Assembly (NCBI GenBank): GCA_019914945.1
Contig: CM034111.1
Coordinates: 4,030,001 to 4,094,000 of the forward strand
DNA length: 64,000 nucleotides
Reading direction: 5' to 3'
Origin: Typha latifolia
Taxonomy: Eukaryota > Streptophyta > Magnoliopsida > Poales > Typhaceae
Below, in pieces: positions 1 to 10,719 of the stretch. The position numbers and the translations under genes were made by a program. The notes beneath the pieces were generated by a model. The model was not told where the DNA came from. It worked only from the letters and a program-made list of their open reading frames with translations, and ran no database searches. Position 1 is the stretch's first letter, and each line of letters starts with the position of its first letter.

Positions 1-915
1 CTGAAACTGCTAATAATATGGAAAGAAGAAAAGTATGGCATTTTTCTTTTCCAAAATAAGTTCATCCCACCAACCACAATTTGAAAACTGTGGATTCCTT
101 TTGATGAATGATTGATATAACATTTTAAAAATTATATTTACTTGTTCTATTTTGTCGAATTGTTCAAATAAAATCTTTCTTATAATATGGTATTAAAATA
201 GAGAACATGAATTCAATTAAATTAGACTCTTGTTGTTTAAAATATTAGAATTATTTTATAACTTAATTGATTTATGATGATTAGAAAAAAAAAACTCTTC
301 GATTGATGCATTCATGGGGAGAATGAATTTTTTTTATTCTATCATGCGTGCTGCCTAATAAAAAGTTGGTAAGACTATATTTAATATTCAATTATCACAT
401 GAGTGACGACTGAGGAACATTTGGAACGTATCTAATGGAGCTCTATTGACTCGAAGACTTGGCATGCATACACTAAGGATAGATCCAAAGAAATGGTAGG
501 TGAACTAAAAATCAAGTGGGGCTACAATACGGTTGATGGAAATGTCTTTTCTTTAGGAATGTTTTTTTATTATTATAAATATTAGGAATGAATTTGACTT
601 GAATTATCCTTTCATATATAGTGTTCTCACGGTTGGGTAGATTCTACCACTTTGGGTGGTGAATAAAGCTATCAAAGCGTCAAAAGATTTCTATGAAGTA
701 TAAACCCCTTTGGTTAACTTCCCTTTTGACCTCTGAAAAAGAAAAGCACTTGAGAACGGTCTTTAATTTCAATCCGTTTCTTTTTATTCCAAAGCAGTCA
801 AATTGATTTCGAGACATTTTAGCCACTCTAAATTTATAGGGTAATTAATGTTGTTGAGTACTCGAAAGAAAATATACTAATCGAGGGGTAGAACGGTAAT
901 GTCGGCTACGTAGAC
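1..915. other. 5' flank of BAHD-1, no gene
   Basis: AT-rich spacer with no coding region I can support. Around positions 430-530 it shares diverged blocks (a segment around 'ttgactcgaagac' and one around 'taggtgaact') with the far-upstream flanks of BAHD-2, -3 and -4. The duplicated unit therefore began well upstream of the promoter and this copy is the most diverged. Confidence 0.6.
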
Positions 916-1179
916 ACCAACCATGGTCAAGTTAATAATAGAAATAGTGTGTTGAATTACCAGTCACGACCATCCTCGAAGCCTCCATTTTGTTTTCTAT
1001 TGTTTTTAACTCATTCCATGTTTACGGACTGCACAAGATCGCTGAATTCTTCCATTGTTGATGACCAACCGTTCCACTTGCTCTCCTTCCTCTATATAAT
1101 CCTCATAAAAGCTGGTATTAACTCATACCCCCACTAGCAAAGGAAGCGTAGCAGACTCAGGAGATCGATCACTGCGAGA
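916..1179 (+). promoter_or_regulatory. BAHD-1 promoter with two AC-type elements and TATA box
   Basis: ACCAACC, which matches the AC-II element recognised by R2R3-MYB regulators of phenylpropanoid genes, occurs at 916-922 and again at 1064-1070. A TATATAA box lies at 1093-1099, about 80 bp before the ATG at 1180, which implies a short 5' leader of roughly 50 nt. The proximal 200 bp align with the promoters of the other array members. Their counterpart of the second AC element reads ACCAATT or ACCAATG. Element function is inferred from the motif only. Confidence 0.55.
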
Positions 1180-2614
1180 ATGGTGGAAGTGGTGAAGTCC
1201 GAGTTGGTAGTCCCTAGTGAGGAGACACCAAGACACAGCATCTGGGCGTCTAATTTAGACTTAGCAGCAAGAAGAGGCTACACCCCTACTGTCTACTTCT
1301 ACAGACCAAATGGGGACTCAAACTTCTTCTCTGTTGAGATCTTGAAGTCGGCGCTGGCTAAGGCCCTGGTGCCCTTCTACCCCTTAGCTGGCCGCCTCAG
1401 CGTGGACAGAGATGGCCGGATCGAGATCAATTGCACCGGAGAAGGTGCCGTTTTCGTTGTCGCTCGCTCCGAGTACACCTTAGAGGACCTCGACGACTTT
1501 GCGCCGTCGAACGAGATGAGGGATCTCTTTGTTCCCCCGGTGCTGTCTGCGGATCCTCCTTGCCCCTTGCTCATGCTTCAGGTAATTAATTAACTTTTCC
1601 TTTAGCTTCCCTTCAAATATTGAGCAATTTTACATTTCAGATCATATATGTTTGCCAAATTAACTAAAATGGCACTTGGATATCCGTCGCCTGACAGCTT
1701 AAACTTAATATATGTTACAGGTAACGTTCTTGAAGTGCGGCGGCGTAGTCCTAGGCACGGCGATACACCACACGGTCAATGATGCCCGGAGCGCAAGCCA
1801 CTTCATCGAGACGTGGGCCACCATCACCCGCGACGGCTCCGCCGACGCCGTCACTCCCCCGTTCTTCGACCACAGCCTCCTCCGCGCCCGTTCCCCTCCC
1901 ACCGTCCTCTACGACCACCCGGAGTACAAGCCCGACCCTATCCCCATCCAATCCCGACTAGGCTCCGCCTACTCCAGTGCAATCCTGCCCCTTTCAAAGA
2001 CCCATGTCGACCTCCTCAAGCTCCGTTGCTGCGCTAACGGCGACGCTCGCGTGTCCACGTTTCGTGCCATCGTCGCGCTCTTGTGGCGGTGCGTCGTCCG
2101 CGCAAGGAAGCTTCAACCGGAGACCCAGTCGCGGCTCTACACGATGATCGACATGCGAAGCCGGATGAGCCCACCGCTACCGACAAACTACTTCGGCAAC
2201 GCGGTGATCCGCACGTCGGTGGTGGCCACGGCGGAGGAGGTGACGGCGAAGCCACTGGGATACGCCGCAAAGAAGTTACGGAGCGCGACGAGCCAAGGAG
2301 ACGAGTTCGCGAGGTCACTGATAGATTACTTGGAATCTGTGGACATGATGAAACTCCCGAGGAACGGGGTGTCGAACGCCGACTTGCGAGTTATAAGCTG
2401 GCTCGGGGTGAGTATGTACGACGCCGACTTCGGATGGGGAGAGCCGGCGTTCATGGGGCCGGCGTTGATGTACTATCCGGGATTTGTTAATCTCTTGAAC
2501 AGCCCGAAGAAGGATGGTGGTATCTCTATTATCATATCATTGGAGCCGGAGAGCATGCCGAGCTTTAAGAGGTTGTTCATGGAGGAGCTTGGAGGTTTGG
2601 ATGTACAAAATTAA
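1180..2614 (+). CDS. BAHD-1, hydroxycinnamoyl-CoA transferase-like BAHD acyltransferase
   Basis: Two exons, 1180-1581 and 1721-2614, join in phase 0 across a 139-bp GT-AG intron and encode 431 aa, the usual BAHD length. BAHD enzymes transfer an acyl group from a CoA thioester to an alcohol or amine in the cytosol. The N-terminal half has the HCT-type '[11 protein letters not shown]' and 'YPLAGRL' blocks. The catalytic HXXXD is HTVND at residues 151-155 and the structural DFGWG motif is at 370-374. The residue after the catalytic Asp is Ala, where most family members have Gly. Overall similarity is to the HCT / putrescine- and spermidine-hydroxycinnamoyl transferase branch, but the acceptor is unknown. 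This is the most diverged of the four array copies (HTVND instead of HTVID; Lys61 instead of Met). The intron sits just before the 'VTFLKCGG' block, the same place as in all other copies here. The start is the only ATG giving the conserved N-terminus. Confidence 0.9.
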
Positions 2615-4260
2615 ATAATATAGTTACGTAGCCCTTGTAGTATATATGCAATAAGGGCCTTCAGATTAATTCATTTTTTGTTTTCTTTCGGGGGTTTTAA
2701 TATGTACCGATTAGTACTGCTCCGGCCGATACTTTGTAAGAAATATTGCATGAAAAGGCATGCTCGTTAACTTGAATTAATAGCAATGGCAAATTTTCTG
2801 GGAAGCCTTCATCGTTTACACTATGAGTAAAAATCATCATATTCATGAATTAGAGCAAGAGTTAACCGTGTCTTTGTAATGTGTTAGTTTGGAAAGCTAG
2901 CCTTCAACATATCTATATAAAAATGTTTCACCCCATAGCACTGTAGACAGAAGAATTGAAAAGATCCTAAAATACCACCTTAAGAAGGTAAGAGTATTTT
3001 AGTAAATTGATATTTCTCTCTTTTTTCCTTGGAAGATATAAGAATAAACATATCATGTATGGATGAAAAATGTTTCAAAAATCTAAAGAAAAAAAATATT
3101 TGAGATATTTTCAATAGTTAGGTGGATTTATATGTGACAAAAATTGTTCAGGGAAAATATGTGAAAAATAGTGAGACTAGGGGGGTTCTAATGTGATTAA
3201 CCCTTATTATTATTCTTATAAGCAGGTGATATTAAGTGTGTTATTATTTGAGCATGATTTTGCTTTATGTATTATATTATTTTTAGACTGTAGAGATATT
3301 AATTTGTTGGGCTTTATATATTATATGATTTTTTATTATGTATTATATGTATGCAAAGATTAGTTAGATTTTATTTACTTTCCTTTTATTATAAACTAAT
3401 TCTTTTTTTTCTTTTCCATTGGTTTGTTATCTCTATTTTTCAATTATCGATATTTTTTTTTTGGAGGCTTGTTATAGTCTATAATATTTTTATATATTCT
3501 TTGTTAAAGATATTTAAATAGTTTTAATATTTTATATCTTGATTCTGAGTTAAACTAGTAAATCATGTGAAAATCAGGTAGAACTCCATCCACATGAGAG
3601 ATATGTATATATGTTTGCTAGCTTTTTAGAATAAAGATGTGTGGTTGACAATGTTAGAACTCATGAACTTTGACTAGCGGGTCATGGATTTTGCTAGGCT
3701 CATGAACAAATTAAAGTTGTGTGGTTGACAATGTTTTGTAATTAGCAACTCATGACCTTTATTTTGCATCCAAATCTAGAGCAAAAGTGGTATAAACTAT
3801 CACATAAGTATCTATGTGTGATTGACAATGTTTTGCATCAAAGACATGGTGTATCAAACTATTTCAAGAGAGCATTCAAACAACCCAGGAGGTGTTAGAT
3901 GGTGATTCAAACTTTCACCTAGAATGAATTATCAAGGAGCAAATATTTGTGGGCCATTCAACGTTTCGCTCAATCGTCGTCCAAATGAAACCCTACATAC
4001 CTTACAACATTTATATCGTATTAAAACAACACGATAATTCTCAGCAAGTATTCAAAATTTCTGATAGAAAGGTTTGGAGCCGTTTATAAAAAGATTTCAA
4101 GCGATGCTTATGTCAAGATTTGTAAGAGATCTTGAATGGATGAATTATAGAAAGTTTTGGAACTAACTTTGGTAGGATCTAGTGCTATTGGAAGAAGGGT
4201 TCTTCACCAAAATAAGCATGGCGGAGCTACTGTTTTTCGCCTGGATATCTTGATAATTAT
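2615..4260. other. BAHD-1 to BAHD-2 spacer
   Basis: No gene seen. The first ~330 bp are 3' flank shared with the other array members; the block at 2880-2950 recurs at 12788-12855 and in part after BAHD-4. The rest is AT-rich. Between 3600 and 3840 a 'gttgacaatgtt'-type motif recurs three times. From 3900 to 4250 there is unassigned sequence without a usable reading frame. Confidence 0.5.
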
Positions 4261-5575
4261 GCACTCCCATCACATAAAATAAAGAAAAATTTGGCCGGTG
4301 AATCTAACTGATGCAAATGCTCTAGCAAGCCCTTCATTTTTCTGAAACACCCTTCCTTTGATGCATCCACTATTAAAAAAACAACAAATAATAGTAGACA
4401 TATTTAAAAGTACTTTTGACTTATAACCAAACAATAAAAATACTCAAAGGGTCCATCAATCATGAACAAATTAACCCACAGTACAACCAGCAAAATGGTA
4501 AACTGGTAAATGGTTCTCGAGAGATTCCACTTTCGAGACCCCATTACTCACGTTATGGAATGAGTAAAGGCTAATGATAGATACGCACTTGGACTCCATC
4601 AAAATAAAGCAGTTGACTCGAAGACCTGGTAGTAAAGATGAGTTTTTGACCAAACTAGCCCTTTTTTTATTTATTTTATTGAAATAAATTATATCTTAAA
4701 TTTATTATTAAATGAGGTCTAATTTATAATAGTCATAATAAAAATGCTAAACTAATTAGCTTTTTTTTAAAAGTTATTCAATTCAGTGTTTTTATTCTTA
4801 ATTATTTTTTTTCTTAACCACTTAAATATTAAGTTAAAAAAATGTATATATATATGTCGCTAAACTAATTAGTATTTTTATTTAAAAATAAAATATTAAT
4901 TAGTTCAGCGTTTTTATTAGAGCTACAGTAAATTAGACCCTATTTAATAATAAATTTAAAAGATAATCTACTTTGATAAAAATAAATTAGAACAACAATA
5001 ATTTAGTCAAAATCTCCTGTAAAGATTGCAGGCAACATTGATACATTTTAATTTCATCTTCTTGGATCAGGGAAGGAGTAGGTGAACTACAAACTAAAGT
5101 GGGATCACCGAGGATGGTGGAATGGTGGGGGCTAAGCACTAAGTCTAATTTGCTTTAAGGACTTTATGCAGATTTATTCATATAGCAAATTATCTTTTTA
5201 GGTGATATGACAACGAGTAGTTAAAGCTAATTATCTTCACAAATTAATAGTAAGATTAGTTTTTTGAGTTTCACAGGGAAATTTGATTGCTAGACTTTCT
5301 TGTGTTGAAAAGCCGAGCACGTTAAATGAAATCTTTAGTCTTAACCATAGTCATTCTCTCAGTGTATCGATGCGTCAGTGCTGTAGTAAATTCTATCGAG
5401 TTCGGTTGTGGATCAAAGGACAAATCTTGTAGTCTAGCCAAATATCATCAGTTCTCCCGACCGACAATAAATAACGTAAGAACTGCAATTTCGGTTCTAT
5501 AGACATTAACCATTCTCAATTAATGAAAAATTATAAGTAATAGAGCTTACTTGGACCGCACTTAGGATAGTCACG
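4261..5575. repeat. Duplicated distal upstream block of BAHD-2
   Basis: This flank recurs, with small indels, upstream of BAHD-3 (about 7840-8770), BAHD-4 (about 12858-13690) and the pseudogene (about 22560-23220). Recognisable shared stretches are around 'ggccggtgaatct', 'actcaaagggtccatcaa' and 'ggatggtggaatggtggggg'. This copy contains an extra AT-rich insertion at about 4660-5010 absent from the other copies. No coding region is supported. Confidence 0.7.
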
Positions 5576-5778
5576 AGTGACGACCATCCTCGAAGCCTCG
5601 GTTTATTAATTTATTGCACGTTTACCGCGCAACATCGTTGAACCCTTCCTTTGCCCGACGACCAATTAAGCATTCCCAGTTCCTCTCTCTATATATAATC
5701 CTCTCAAAAGCCGGTATGAGCTCACACCTACACTAGCAAAGGAAACGCAGCAAACTAAAGAGATCGATCACTGCGAAA
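5576..5778 (+). promoter_or_regulatory. BAHD-2 core promoter
   Basis: The TATA box TATATATAA is at 5690-5698, about 80 bp upstream of the ATG. The block from 'gacgaccatcctcgaagcc' to the start codon is nearly identical in BAHD-2, -3 and -4. The AC-II site of BAHD-1 is altered here (ACCAATT). Confidence 0.6.
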
Positions 5779-7220
5779 ATGGTGGAAGTGGTAAAGTCCG
5801 AGTTCGTAGTCCCTAGTGAGGAGACACCAAGACACAGCATCTGGGCGTCTAATTTAGACTTGGCAGCAAGAAGAGGCTACACCCCTACTGTCTATTTCTA
5901 CAGACCCAATGGAGACTCAAACTTCTTCTCTGTTGACATCTTGAAGTCGGCACTGGCTATGGCCCTGGTGCCCTTCTACCCCTTCGCCGGCCGCCTCGGC
6001 CTGGACCGTGATGGCCGGATCGAGATCAATTGCACCGGAGAAGGTGCCGTTTTCGTCGTCGCACGCTCCGAGTACACCTTAAAGGACCTCGACGACTTTG
6101 CGCCATCGAACGAGATGAGGGATCTCTTTGTTCCCCCGGCGCCGTCTGCCGACCCTCCCTGTCCCTTGCTCATGCTTCAGGTGATTGATTATCTTTTTCT
6201 TTAGCTGACCTTCTAATATTGAGCAATTTTGCATTTAAGACCATATATGTTTGCCGAATTAACTAAAACGACACTTGGATATCGATATCCGTCGCCTGAC
6301 AGCTTAAACCTAATATATGTCTACAGGTGACGTTCTTGAAATGCGGCGGCGTAGTCCTTGGCACGGCGATGCACCACACGGTCATCGACGCCCGGAGCGC
6401 AAGCCACTTCATCGAGACGTGGGCCACCGTCGCACGAGACGGCTCCGCCGACGCCGTCACTCCTCCTTTCTTCGACCACAGCCTCCTCCGAGCCCGCTCC
6501 CCTCCCGCCGTCCTCTACGACCACCCGGAGTACAAGCCCGACCCGATTCCCATCACATCCCGACTAGGCTCCGCCTACTCCAGTGCAATCCTGCCCCTTT
6601 CTAAGACCCATGTCGACCTCCTCAAGCTCCGTTGCTGCGCCAGCGGCGACGCCCACGTGTCGACGTTCCGTGCCATCGTCGCGCTCTTATGGCGGTGCGT
6701 CGTTCGAGCAAGGAAACTTCAGCCTGAGACCCCGACACGGCTTTACACGATGATCGACATGCGCAGCCGGATGAGCCCACCGCTACCGACGAACTACTTC
6801 GGTAACGCGGTGATCCGCACGTCCGTGGTGGCCACGGCGGACGAGTTGGCGGCCATGCCACAGGGATACGCCGCAAAGAAGTTACGGAGCGCGACGAACC
6901 AAGGAGACGAGTTCGCGAGGTCGCTGATAGATTACTTGGAATCGGTGGACATGATGAAGCTCCCGAGGAGCGGGGTGTCGAACGCCGACTTGCGAGTTAT
7001 AAGCTGGCTCGGGATGAGTATGTACGACGCCGACTTCGGATGGGGAGAGCCGGCGTTCATGGGGCCGGCGTTGATGTACTACCCGGGATTTGTAAATCTC
7101 TTGAACAGCCCGAAAAAGGACGGCGGCGTCTCTATCGTCATATCGTTGGAGCCGGAGAGCATGCCGAGGTTTAAGAGGTTGTTCATGGAGGAGCTTGGAG
7201 GTTTGGATGTACAAAATTAA
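5779..7220 (+). CDS. BAHD-2, hydroxycinnamoyl-CoA transferase-like BAHD acyltransferase
   Basis: Exons 5779-6180 and 6327-7220 encode 431 aa. HXXXD reads HTVID at 151-155 followed by Ala, the DFGWG motif is intact at 370-374, and 'YPFAGRL' is intact near residues 67-73. The 146-bp intron contains a 6-bp tandem duplication of the GATATC sequence not seen in the other copies. Retention of the intron would give a short product ending a few codons after the donor. Private differences include Thr in 'PIPITSRL' and 'MPQGYAAKK'. There are no in-frame stops, so this should be a working gene. The acyl acceptor is not predictable; HCT/PHT-like is the best family statement. Confidence 0.9.
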
Positions 7221-7449
7221 ATAATATAGTCAAGTAGCTTTGATAGCATATATGCAATAAGGGCCTTCAGATTAATTCATTATTCTTTTTTTCCTTTTGG
7301 GGTTCTTACATGTACTGATTAGAACTGCTTCAGCCAATTCTTTGTAAGAAATATGCATGAAAGACATGCTCCGTTTGGTATATAACTTGAATTAATAGCA
7401 ATGGCAAATTTTCCTGGAAGTGTTCATCGTTTACACTACGAGTAAAAAT

Positions 7450-7726
7450 TGTTGGAATTTTTTTTACTGGAAATAGACAAAACACTGAGTTTTTGCTGAA
7501 ACGAAAACTACTTAATACAATGACTCAAAGATTCTATATTTTTTTGAATTACAGAACCACTTAAGCTAAAATAACATAACTTCCCACTACCCATGTCTTA
7601 ACTAAATTTAGGAGAAACTACCCACTACTAGTTATATCTAAAGTAAATAACTAACCCAATTACATCACGTCAATTGCTGATCTGGAATACATCTAATCCG
7701 GACTAATTTTGTATCAATATTCAACA
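7450..7726. mobile_element. Solo LTR in BAHD-2 3' flank
   Basis: This 277-bp insertion starts TGTTGG and ends CAACA, with 5-bp target-site duplications AAAAT at 7445-7449 and 7727-7731. The empty site is preserved at the equivalent place after BAHD-1, BAHD-3 and BAHD-4, where 'gagtaaaaatcatc' runs on uninterrupted. The short inverted TG..CA ends and 5-bp duplication are diagnostic of a long terminal repeat left after LTR-LTR recombination. No internal retroelement sequence remains. Confidence 0.88.
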
Positions 7727-7731
7727 AAAAT

Positions 7732-8771
7732 CATCATATTCACGTCTGCACGTAAATTAGGAAAAAATTGAAGGTGTCTCTCTAATTAGAAAAAAATGAT
7801 TGAAAATTAAACCGACAAGAAGAACAATAAAGTGGAAGGTATCTTTATAATTTCAGTCGTTCATCTTTCTAAAATAAGCTTCCTTTCACGTGTCCTCCAT
7901 TAAAAAAATCAACTAAAATACTAGGAGAGGCACCCAAAATAATAGTAGATAAATTTAAAAGTACTTTTGACTCATAAGCAAACAATAAAAATACTCAAAG
8001 GGCCCATCAACCATGAACAAATTAACCCACGGTACGACAAAGAGGCCAACAAGATAGTAAACTGGTAAATGGTACTCGAATACTCAGCTTAGAGAAATTC
8101 CACATTCAAGACCCCATTACTCACGTTATGACATGGGTAATGGCTAATGATCGATACACTATTGGACTCCATCAAAATAAAGCAGTTGACTGGAAGACCT
8201 AGTAATAAAACTTTGCCGGAAACATTCATACTTCTTTAATTTATCTTCCTGAAACACGGAGGGAGTAGGTGAACTACCCACTAAGTTGGACCACCAAGGA
8301 TGGTGGAATGGTGGGGGCTAAGTAGTACTAAGTCTAATTTACTTTAAGGACTTTATGCATATTTATTCATATAGCAAATTATCTTTTAGGTGATTCGACA
8401 ACAAGTAATTAAAGCTAATTGTCTTCACAAATGAAATATTAAGATTTGTCTTTTGAGTTGCATAGGAAAATGTGAACGCTGGACTTTCTTGTGATGAAGA
8501 ACCCCTTGTAGAGTACGTTCAATGAAAAATTTGGTCTTAACCAAAGTCATTCTCTCAGTCTATCGATGCGTCAATGCTGTAGTAAATTCTATCGAGTTCG
8601 GTTGTGGGTCAAATGATAAATCTAGTAGTCTAAGTCATATATCATCAGCATCTCCCGACAGACAATAAATTAGGTTAGAACTGCAATTTAGGTTCCTTAG
8701 ACATTAACCATTCTGAATTGATATAAAAAATATAAGTAATAGAGCTTACTTGGACCACACTTAGGATAGTG
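7732..8771. repeat. Duplicated distal upstream block of BAHD-3
   Basis: This is the continuation of the BAHD-2 3' flank leading directly into the copy of the array's upstream block. BAHD-2 and BAHD-3 are therefore adjacent repeat units without foreign sequence other than the solo LTR. No gene. Confidence 0.65.
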
Positions 8772-8976
8772 ACGAGTGACGACCATCCTCGAAGCCTCGG
8801 TTTATTAATTTATTGCACGTTTACCGCGCAACATCGTTGAACCCTTCCTTTGCCCGACGACCAATTAAGCATTCCCTGTTCCTCTCTCTATATATAATCC
8901 TCTCAAAAGCCGGTATGACCTCACACCTACACTAGCAAAGGAACGCAGCAAACTAAAGAGATCGATCACTGCGAAA
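8772..8976 (+). promoter_or_regulatory. BAHD-3 core promoter
   Basis: TATATATAA is at 8889-8897, and the 205 bp are almost identical to the BAHD-2 and BAHD-4 promoters. The leader lost two bases relative to BAHD-2 ('ggaacgcag' rather than 'ggaaacgcag' plus a nearby change). Confidence 0.6.
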
Positions 8977-10412
8977 ATGGTGGAAGTGGTAAAGTCCGAG
9001 TTCGTAGTCCCTAGTGAGGAGACACCAAGACACAGCATCTGGGCGTCTAATTTAGACTTGGCAGCAAGAAGAGGCTACACCCCTACTGTCTATTTCTACA
9101 GACCCAACGGAGACTCAAACTTCTTCTCTGTTGACATCTTGAAGTCGGCACTGGCTATGGCCCTGGTGCCCTTCTACCCCTTCGCCGGCAGCCTCGGCCT
9201 GGACCGCGATGGCCGGATCGAGATCAATTGCACCGGAGAAGGTGCCGTTTTCGTCGTCGCTCGCTCCGAGTACACCTTAGAGGACCTCGACGACTTTGCG
9301 CCGTCGAACGAGATGAGGGATCTCTTTGTTCCCCCGGCGCCGTCTGCCGACCCTCCCTGCCCCTTGCTCATGCTTCAGGTGATTGATTATGTTTTTCTTT
9401 AGCTGACCTTCTAATATTGAGCAATTTTGCATTTCAGACCATATATGTTTGCCGAATTAACTAAAACGACACTTGGATATCCGTCGCCTGACAGCTTAAA
9501 CCTAATATATGTCTACAGGTGACGTTCTTGAAATGCGGCGGCGTAGTCCTTGGCACGGCGATGCACCACACGGTCATCGACGCCCGGAGCGCAAGCCACT
9601 TCATCGAGACGTGGGCCACCGTCACCCGAGACGGCTCCGCCAACGCCGTCACTCCTCCGTTCTTCGACCACAGCCTCCTCCGCGCCCGCTCCCTTCCAGC
9701 CGTCCTGTACGACCACCCGGAGTACAAGCCCGACCCGATCCCCATCCAATCCCGACTAGGCTCCGCCTATTCCAGTGCAATCCTGGCCCTTTCCAAGACC
9801 CATGTCGACCTCCTCAAGCTCCGTTGCTGCGCCAGCGGCGACGCCCACGTGTCGACGTTCCGTGCCATCGTCGCGCTCTTGTGGCGGTGCGTCGTCCGAG
9901 CAAGGAAACTTCGGCCTGAGACCCCGTCGCGGCTCTACACGATGATCGACATGCGCAGCCGGATGAGCCCACCGCTGCCGACGAACTACTTCGGCAACGC
10001 GGTGATCCGCACGTCCGTGGTGGCCACGGCGGACGAGTTGGCGGCAAAGCCACTGGGATACGCCGCGAAGAAGTTACGGAGCGCGACGAACCAAGGAGAC
10101 GAGTTCGCGAGGTCGCTAATAGATTATTTGGAATCAGTGGACATGATGAAGCTCCCGAGGAGCGGGGTGTCGAACGCCGACTTGCGAGTTATAAGCTGGC
10201 TCGGGATGAGTATGTACGACGCCGAGTTCGGATGGGGAGAGCCGGCGTTCATGGGGCCGGCGTTGATGTACTACCCGGGATTTGTAAATCTCTTGAACAG
10301 TCCGAAGAACGGCGGCGGCGTCTCTATCGTCATATCGTTGGAGCCGGAGAGCATGCCGAGCTTTAAGAGGTTGTTCATGGAGGAGCTTGGAGGTTTGGAT
10401 GTACAAAATTAA
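8977..10412 (+). CDS. BAHD-3, motif-altered hydroxycinnamoyl-CoA transferase-like BAHD
   Basis: Exons 8977-9378 and 9519-10412 encode 431 aa with a 140-bp intron. The catalytic HTVID (151-155) is present. Two conserved motifs are changed: the widely conserved Arg of 'YPFAGR' is Ser at residue 72 (AGC at 9190-9192), and DFGWG reads EFGWG because residue 370 is Glu (GAG at 10224-10226). The DFGWG motif is structural in BAHD enzymes, so activity may be altered or lost, although the frame is completely open. The segment 'SPKNGGG' also differs from 'SPKKDGG' in its siblings. The pseudogene at 23.4 kb shares the Glu, so the two copies are close relatives. It may be a neofunctionalised or dying paralogue. 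Confidence 0.88.
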
Positions 10413-10719
10413 ATAATCTAGCCAAGTAGCTTTGATAGTATATATGCAATAGCGGCCTTCAGATTAATTCATTATTTTTTTTTCTTTTTGGGGTTTTTAG
10501 ATGTACTGATTAGTACTGCTCCAGCCGATTCTTTGTAAGAAATATGCATGAGAAGGCGTGCTCCGTTATGTATATAACTTGAATTAATAGCAATGGCAAA
10601 TTTTCTCGGAAGTCTTTATCGTCTACACTACGAGTAAAAATCATCCTATTCGTGTGTGCACATGAATTAGGAAAAAGTTGAAGGTGTCTTTATAATTGCA
10701 AAAAGATGATTGAAAATTT

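Noticed and set aside
1751..2490. Long Arg/Pro-rich open frames overlapping the BAHD exons on both strands
   Set aside because: They are shadows of GC-rich third-position coding in exon 2 and recur in every copy. None has a domain.
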